From contig CAXXJI010000004.1 in the NCBI GenBank assembly GCA_963666035.2, positions 1-64,000 of the forward strand: a stretch of DNA of 64,000 nucleotides, written 5' to 3'. The notes beneath the pieces are model-generated. The model did not search any database, was not told the DNA's origin, and saw only the letters and a list, made by a program, of their open reading frames with translations. Source of the stretch: CALMFG01 sp963666035. Lineage in GTDB: Bacteria > Bacillota > Clostridia > Christensenellales > CALMFG01. Shown in pieces: positions 60,942 through 64,000 of this stretch. Within the stretch, counting starts at the first letter, position 1, and every line of letters starts with the position of its first letter. The translations under genes were made by a program, and so were the position numbers.

Positions 60942-61637
60942 ATGGCTGAAGAAAAAATGTCAGGCGCCGTTGAAGAAAATAGCGAAGAAAACAAAATAGA
61001 CGTGCAGGAAACGCCTTTGGAATCCGTTGTGAAGCCCAACGTTGCCGCCGATGAAGATATTGATGCGGATGCGCCGAAAGAGAATATCTTAGGTGACCAG
61101 CACTTTATTAAGCAGGAAAAAACGGACGAATACCATTGGTATGTCGTACATGTGTACTCGGGTTATGAGAATAAGGTGATGGCGAACATCTTAAAGAGCG
61201 TGGAAAACCGCGGTCTGCAGGATATCATCGTGGACGTTAAGGTGCCAATGGAAGAGACCATCGAAATCAAAAACGGTAAAAAGAAGCATGCCTTAAAAAA
61301 GATGTACCCCGCTTACGTAATGGTCAAGATGATTCTGACCGACGATTCCTGGTATGTGGTGCGTAACACCACCGGCGTTACCGGCTTTGTGGGTCCTGGA
61401 TCCAAACCGATCCCTTTGACCAACAAGGAAGTGCGTGCGATGGGCGTTGAAGATGTACATGTCAAGCTGGACGTTGAAATCGGCGATAGTGTCATCGTCA
61501 CATCCGGTCCGCTGGAAAGCTTTGTCGGAACCATCGAGGAAGTGCATCCTGAGAAGCAGAAAGTCAAAGTGGTGGTTTCCATGTTTGGGCGTGATACGCT
61601 GGTGGAACTCGACTTTGTACAAATTAGAAGGATATAA
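60942..61637 (+). CDS. nusG: Transcription termination/antitermination protein NusG
   Basis: Protein of 231 residues. The NGN domain starts near residue 65 (YHWYVVHVYSGYENKVMANI), with VKMILTDDSWYVVRNTTGVT and GFVGPGSKP; the C-terminal KOW domain holds DSVIVTSGPLESFVGTIEEV. Residues 1-~60 are an acidic extension (Glu/Asp-rich) not found in minimal NusG. No good ribosome-binding site lies just before ATG 60942: the nearest GGAGG is at 60881, about 55 nt upstream, and the upstream frame closes at a TGA. Binds RNA polymerase and Rho or S10. Precedes rplK. Confidence 0.95.
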   Translation: MAEEKMSGAVEENSEENKIDVQETPLESVVKPNVAADEDIDADAPKENILGDQHFIKQEKTDEYHWYVVHVYSGYENKVMANILKSVENRGLQDIIVDVKVPMEETIEIKNGKKKHALKKMYPAYVMVKMILTDDSWYVVRNTTGVTGFVGPGSKPIPLTNKEVRAMGVEDVHVKLDVEIGDSVIVTSGPLESFVGTIEEVHPEKQKVKVVVSMFGRDTLVELDFVQIRRI

Positions 61638-61770
61638 ATTAGCTTTTAAAACAAAAGCGTTTATATAGGATAAAGAGCATTTGACTTTATCTTAAAGTGG
61701 GAGGGCCTTAAATTCAATATCTGGTCCGATAAAAACCACGTTTTGGTTTATAGGAGGTGTAATAAACCAC
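61638..61770 (+). other. Leader region of rplK
   Basis: 133 nt, AT-rich, with one small hairpin (AAACCA, 61733-61738, with TGGTTT, 61744-61749) just before the GGAGGTG ribosome-binding site. No coding frame. Confidence 0.4.
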
Positions 61771-62196
61771 ATGGCAAAAAAAGTTATCGGTTATATTAAA
61801 CTGCAAATTCCCGCCGGTAAAGCCACTCCGGCACCGCCGGTCGGCCCGGCCTTGGGTCAGCATGGCGTTAATATCATGGGCTTTTGCAAACAGTTTAATG
61901 AAGTGACCAACAAACAGGCGGGATATATTATCCCGGTTGTCATCACCGTATATGCGGACAGAACGTTTTCGTTCATCACAAAAACTCCGCCGGCACCGGT
62001 TTTGATTAAAAAAGCGATCAACCTGGACTCTGGCTCGGGCGAACCCAACAAGAAAAAAGTGGGTAAGATCACCAAAGAGCAGCTAAGGGAAATTGCAAGA
62101 ACCAAAAAACCGGATTTGAACGCAGCCGATGAAGAAGCGGCCGTCAGCATGATTGCCGGTACCGCGAGAAGCATGGGCGTGGAAGTCGTCGATTAA
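61771..62196 (+). CDS. rplK: 50S ribosomal protein L11
   Basis: Protein of 141 residues: KVIGYIKLQIPAGKATPAPP and VGPALGQHGVNIMGFCKQFN, with the C-terminal rRNA-binding domain ending AGTARSMGVEVVD. Complete and typical in length. Binds the GTPase centre of 23S rRNA and is needed for RelA activation. First ribosomal gene after nusG. Confidence 0.98.
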   Translation: MAKKVIGYIKLQIPAGKATPAPPVGPALGQHGVNIMGFCKQFNEVTNKQAGYIIPVVITVYADRTFSFITKTPPAPVLIKKAINLDSGSGEPNKKKVGKITKEQLREIARTKKPDLNAADEEAAVSMIAGTARSMGVEVVD

Positions 62197-62204
62197 TAAA
62201 AATT

Positions 62205-62244
62205 GTGGGAGAGAAGCGCATGAAGACGCTTTTCGGCATACCAC
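62205..62244 (+). promoter_or_regulatory. Hairpin between rplK and rplA (candidate L1 autoregulatory site)
   Basis: Outer GTGG (62205-62208) / CCAC (62241-62244) and inner AAGCG/CGCTT (62214-62231) pairs lie just before the rplA ribosome-binding site. L1 represses translation from similar structures in other bacteria; resemblance to the rRNA site is not proven here. Confidence 0.4.
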
Positions 62245-62253
62245 GAGGAGGAA

Positions 62254-62952
62254 ATGATGAAGCACGGAAAAAATTATATAGAGAGTTTAAAAGCTTACGA
62301 TAAACCCACACTCTACGACCCGCAGGAAGCGTGTTCGCTGGTCATCGACACGGCAAAAGCCAAGTTTGATGAGACCATTGAATGTGCAGTGCGTTTGGGT
62401 GTAGACCCGCGTCATGCGGATCAGCAGGTACGCGGTGCGGTGGTTCTGCCGCACGGTACAGGTAAAACCATTCGCGTTCTGGTCATCGCCAAGGGCGACA
62501 AAGCCAAGGAAGCGGAAACTGCTGGTGCCGATTTTGTGGGTGCAGAGGATATGATTGAAAAAATCCAAAAGGAAAACTGGTTTGGATTTGATGTGATGGT
62601 CGCAACACCTGACATGATGGGACTGATCGGTCGTTTGGGCCGCGTTTTAGGCCCAAAAGGCTTGATGCCGAACCCCAAATCGGGCACGGTCACCATGGAT
62701 GTTGCCAAGGCTGTTGAAGATATCAAGGCTGGTAAAGTGGAATATCGCGTGGACAAAACCGCGATTATCCATGTGCCGATCGGCAAGAAAAGCTTTGGTG
62801 CTGAAAAACTGTTTGATAACTTCCGCGTGCTGATGGAAGCGGTCATCAAGGCCAAACCGTCGGCAGCAAAGGGCACGTACTTAAAGAGCGTGGTCATCTC
62901 GTCCACCATGGGCCCTGGTATCAAAGTCAACGGACAGAAGTTTATCCAATAG
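62254..62952 (+). CDS. rplA: 50S ribosomal protein L1
   Basis: Protein of 232 residues: MMKHGKNYIESLKAYDKPTL, VRLGVDPRHADQQVRGAVVL, GRLGRVLGPKGLMPNPKSGT and the C-terminal SVVISSTMGPGIKVNGQKF. All conserved L1 segments are present. GAGGAGG precedes the two candidate ATGs. It forms the L1 stalk and regulates its own operon. Confidence 0.98.
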   Translation: MMKHGKNYIESLKAYDKPTLYDPQEACSLVIDTAKAKFDETIECAVRLGVDPRHADQQVRGAVVLPHGTGKTIRVLVIAKGDKAKEAETAGADFVGAEDMIEKIQKENWFGFDVMVATPDMMGLIGRLGRVLGPKGLMPNPKSGTVTMDVAKAVEDIKAGKVEYRVDKTAIIHVPIGKKSFGAEKLFDNFRVLMEAVIKAKPSAAKGTYLKSVVISSTMGPGIKVNGQKFIQ

Positions 62953-62955
62953 GCG

Positions 62956-63189
62956 TTGACAAACTGCCGGGAAACTGGTAGTATAACGTGCAGTTAAAAA
63001 ATTTGAATATTGCCAGCCATAGACCGTCGGCGCTGCAAAGCAGCTTAATCGGATTTTTTCCAGCCTGCGATAGGTGAGTACCAAGCGAAAGCTTTTATGT
63101 GTATGTATGCCCTTTTTGTCTGTGAGTTTATCTTGGCAAAAAGGGTTTTTTGATTGATAGAATGGCTTTAGAGAAGGAGGTGTAATCGT
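62956..63189 (+). ncRNA. L10 leader RNA with terminator (rplJ-rplL attenuator)
   Basis: The region between rplA and rplJ starts with a promoter-like TTGACA (62956) and TAGTAT/TATAAC (62979-62987). It folds into several stems (e.g. GCTGC-AAA-GCAGC near 63032-63044) and ends in a strong terminator: CCCTTTTTG (63110-63118) with CAAAAAGGG (63137-63145) and TTTTTT. Position, length (~230 nt) and final terminator match the L10 leader family of Bacillota, in which L10-(L12)4 binding controls rplJL expression. Confidence 0.65.
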
Positions 63190-63717
63190 TTGAGCGAAAA
63201 AACGATCGAGATTAAAAAGCAACAGGTTGAAGAAATCAAGCAAAAATTCGAAAAATCCGAATCGATTCTCTTTTACGACTACAGGGGCCTGACGGTTGAA
63301 GAAGTCTCTAACTTGAGAAATCTGTTCAGAGAAGCCGGTGTAGAGTATAAGGTTATTAAAAACAATATTCTAAGACGTGCGGCAAAAGAGAACAATATCG
63401 AAGGTTTGGACCAGGCACTGACCGGCCCGACAGCGACCGTATTTGGTTATGAAGATGCGGTAAGCGGCCCGAAAGTTCTTGTCGATTTTGTAAGTAAGGT
63501 CAAGAAGACTGAAATCAAAATGGGCGTTTTGAATGGCGCTGTTGTGGACGCTGACCAGATTAAGCAGCTGGCAAGCCTGCCGTCAAAGCAGGAATTGATA
63601 GCAAAACTGGCAGGAACACTCAACGCACCGATTGCGGGTCTGGCAATCGCATTAAATGCGATTCCATCTGGTTTTGCACGCGCTATTGCCGCTGTGCGTG
63701 ACCAGAAACAAGCTTAA
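63190..63717 (+). CDS. rplJ: 50S ribosomal protein L10
   Basis: Protein of 175 residues from a TTG start with GGAGGTG eight bases upstream. KFEKSESILFYDYRGLTVEE, LRNLFREAGVEYKVIKNNIL and FVSKVKKTEIKMGVLNGAVV are typical of L10; the C-terminal helix (LNAIPSGFARAIAAVRDQ) binds L7/L12. It lies upstream of rplL, and its mRNA leader is the autogenous control site. Confidence 0.97.
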   Translation: MSEKTIEIKKQQVEEIKQKFEKSESILFYDYRGLTVEEVSNLRNLFREAGVEYKVIKNNILRRAAKENNIEGLDQALTGPTATVFGYEDAVSGPKVLVDFVSKVKKTEIKMGVLNGAVVDADQIKQLASLPSKQELIAKLAGTLNAPIAGLAIALNAIPSGFARAIAAVRDQKQA

Positions 63718-63745
63718 AAAGTAATTATTTTGGAGGAAAGTATTA

Positions 63746-64000
63746 ATGGATGTTGCAAAATTTTTAGAAGAAATTAAATCGGCTACAGTGATTGAACTGT
63801 CCGAACTGGTTAAAGCAATCGAAGAAGAATTCGGTGTCAGCGCGGCTGCTCCTGTAGCGGTTGCTGCTGCTGGTGCTGCACCTGCAGCGGCTGCGGCTGG
63901 TGAAGAAAAAACCGAATTTGACGTGGTCTTGAAGTCTGCCGGCGCAGAAAAAATCAAGGTTATCAAAGTGGTTCGTGAACTGACAGGCCTGGGCTTGAAA
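63746..64000 (+). CDS. rplL: 50S ribosomal protein L7/L12 (cut by window end)
   Basis: ATG 63746 follows TGGAGGAAAG. MDVAKFLEEIKSATVIELSE and LVKAIEEEFGVSAAAPVAVA form the dimerisation domain; an Ala-rich hinge and EFDVVLKSAGAEKIKVIKVV of the C-terminal domain follow. The frame is open to base 64000 (85 codons; the full protein is ~120-130 residues). Confidence 0.97.
   Translation, partial: MDVAKFLEEIKSATVIELSELVKAIEEEFGVSAAAPVAVAAAGAAPAAAAAGEEKTEFDVVLKSAGAEKIKVIKVVRELTGLGLK

Overview
The window looks like a chromosomal segment of an anaerobic, low-to-mid GC Bacillota (class Clostridia). Shine-Dalgarno sites are strong (AGGAGG type), TTG and GTG starts are common, and sigma-A type promoters read TTGACA-17-TATAAT. 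The gene content supports this: VorDBAC-type ferredoxin oxidoreductase, rubredoxin, a CotH-family kinase, a SleB-like hydrolase, RsfS/YqeK/NadD, a HflX with the long clostridial N-terminus, and an L10 leader. I cannot name the species. Genes such as tilS-hpt-ftsH, dnaX-ybaB-recR, obgE-yhbY, tuf and secE-nusG-rplKAJL often lie near the replication origin in Bacillota, and a cluster of DnaA boxes lies at 2.45-2.56 kb.

Layout. 0-2.3 kb: partial TetR regulator, flavodoxin and FMN-binding protein, convergent with a Ppx/GppA phosphatase. 2.4-8.1 kb: DnaA-box intergenic region, then a CotH kinase with three lamin-tail domains, a VTC polyphosphate polymerase and a DUF4956 membrane protein. 8.3-12.8 kb: metallo-hydrolase, VOC protein, a three-gene homocysteine/sulfide-assimilation operon like that of methanogens, a zinc-ribbon protein, DUF1858 and rubredoxin. 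12.8-18.4 kb: SleB-like hydrolase and a giant cadherin-like repeat surface protein. 18.5-28.7 kb: amidohydrolase, DUF2179 protein, tilS, hpt, ftsH, aminotransferase, PHP phosphatase, argJ and a small secreted protein. 28.7-32.7 kb: nadD-yqeK-rsfS, a VanX-like protein and an L,D-transpeptidase. 32.7-41.5 kb: dnaX-ybaB-recR, two SH3/peptidoglycan-binding paralogues, CtpA, Nth, ObgE and YhbY. 41.6-50.6 kb: GT2 glycosyltransferase, flippase, phospholipase C-like protein, EF-Tu, SnoaL-like protein, HflX and a coiled-coil membrane protein. 50.8-57.4 kb: Ca/Na antiporter, a small phage-like regulatory island, AEC transporter, glyS, CDF transporter and twin TCWFC membrane proteins. 57.5-64 kb: the vor operon, then rpmG-secE-nusG-rplK-rplA-rplJ-rplL (rplL cut by the window end).

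A striking property is the set of broken reading frames in 14.7-21.2 kb and 37.2-39.6 kb. In five genes every frame change I could resolve is a single extra base beside an identical base (14 in the surface-protein gene alone). tilS is also broken, by a mixture of changes. Removing the extra bases restores full-length proteins of normal size and domain content, so local consensus errors are the simplest explanation. Genes elsewhere are intact.

The most interesting biology is: the ASA-sulfurtransferase operon; the CotH/VTC/DUF4956 module; an A9 slippage site in dnaX with an immediate -1 stop; a JAMM-like motif in the HflX N-terminus; a C-terminal CIHF/CVHF domain shared by tandem cell-wall proteins; and a miniature phage-like switch with repeated AGTGAT boxes over a promoter.
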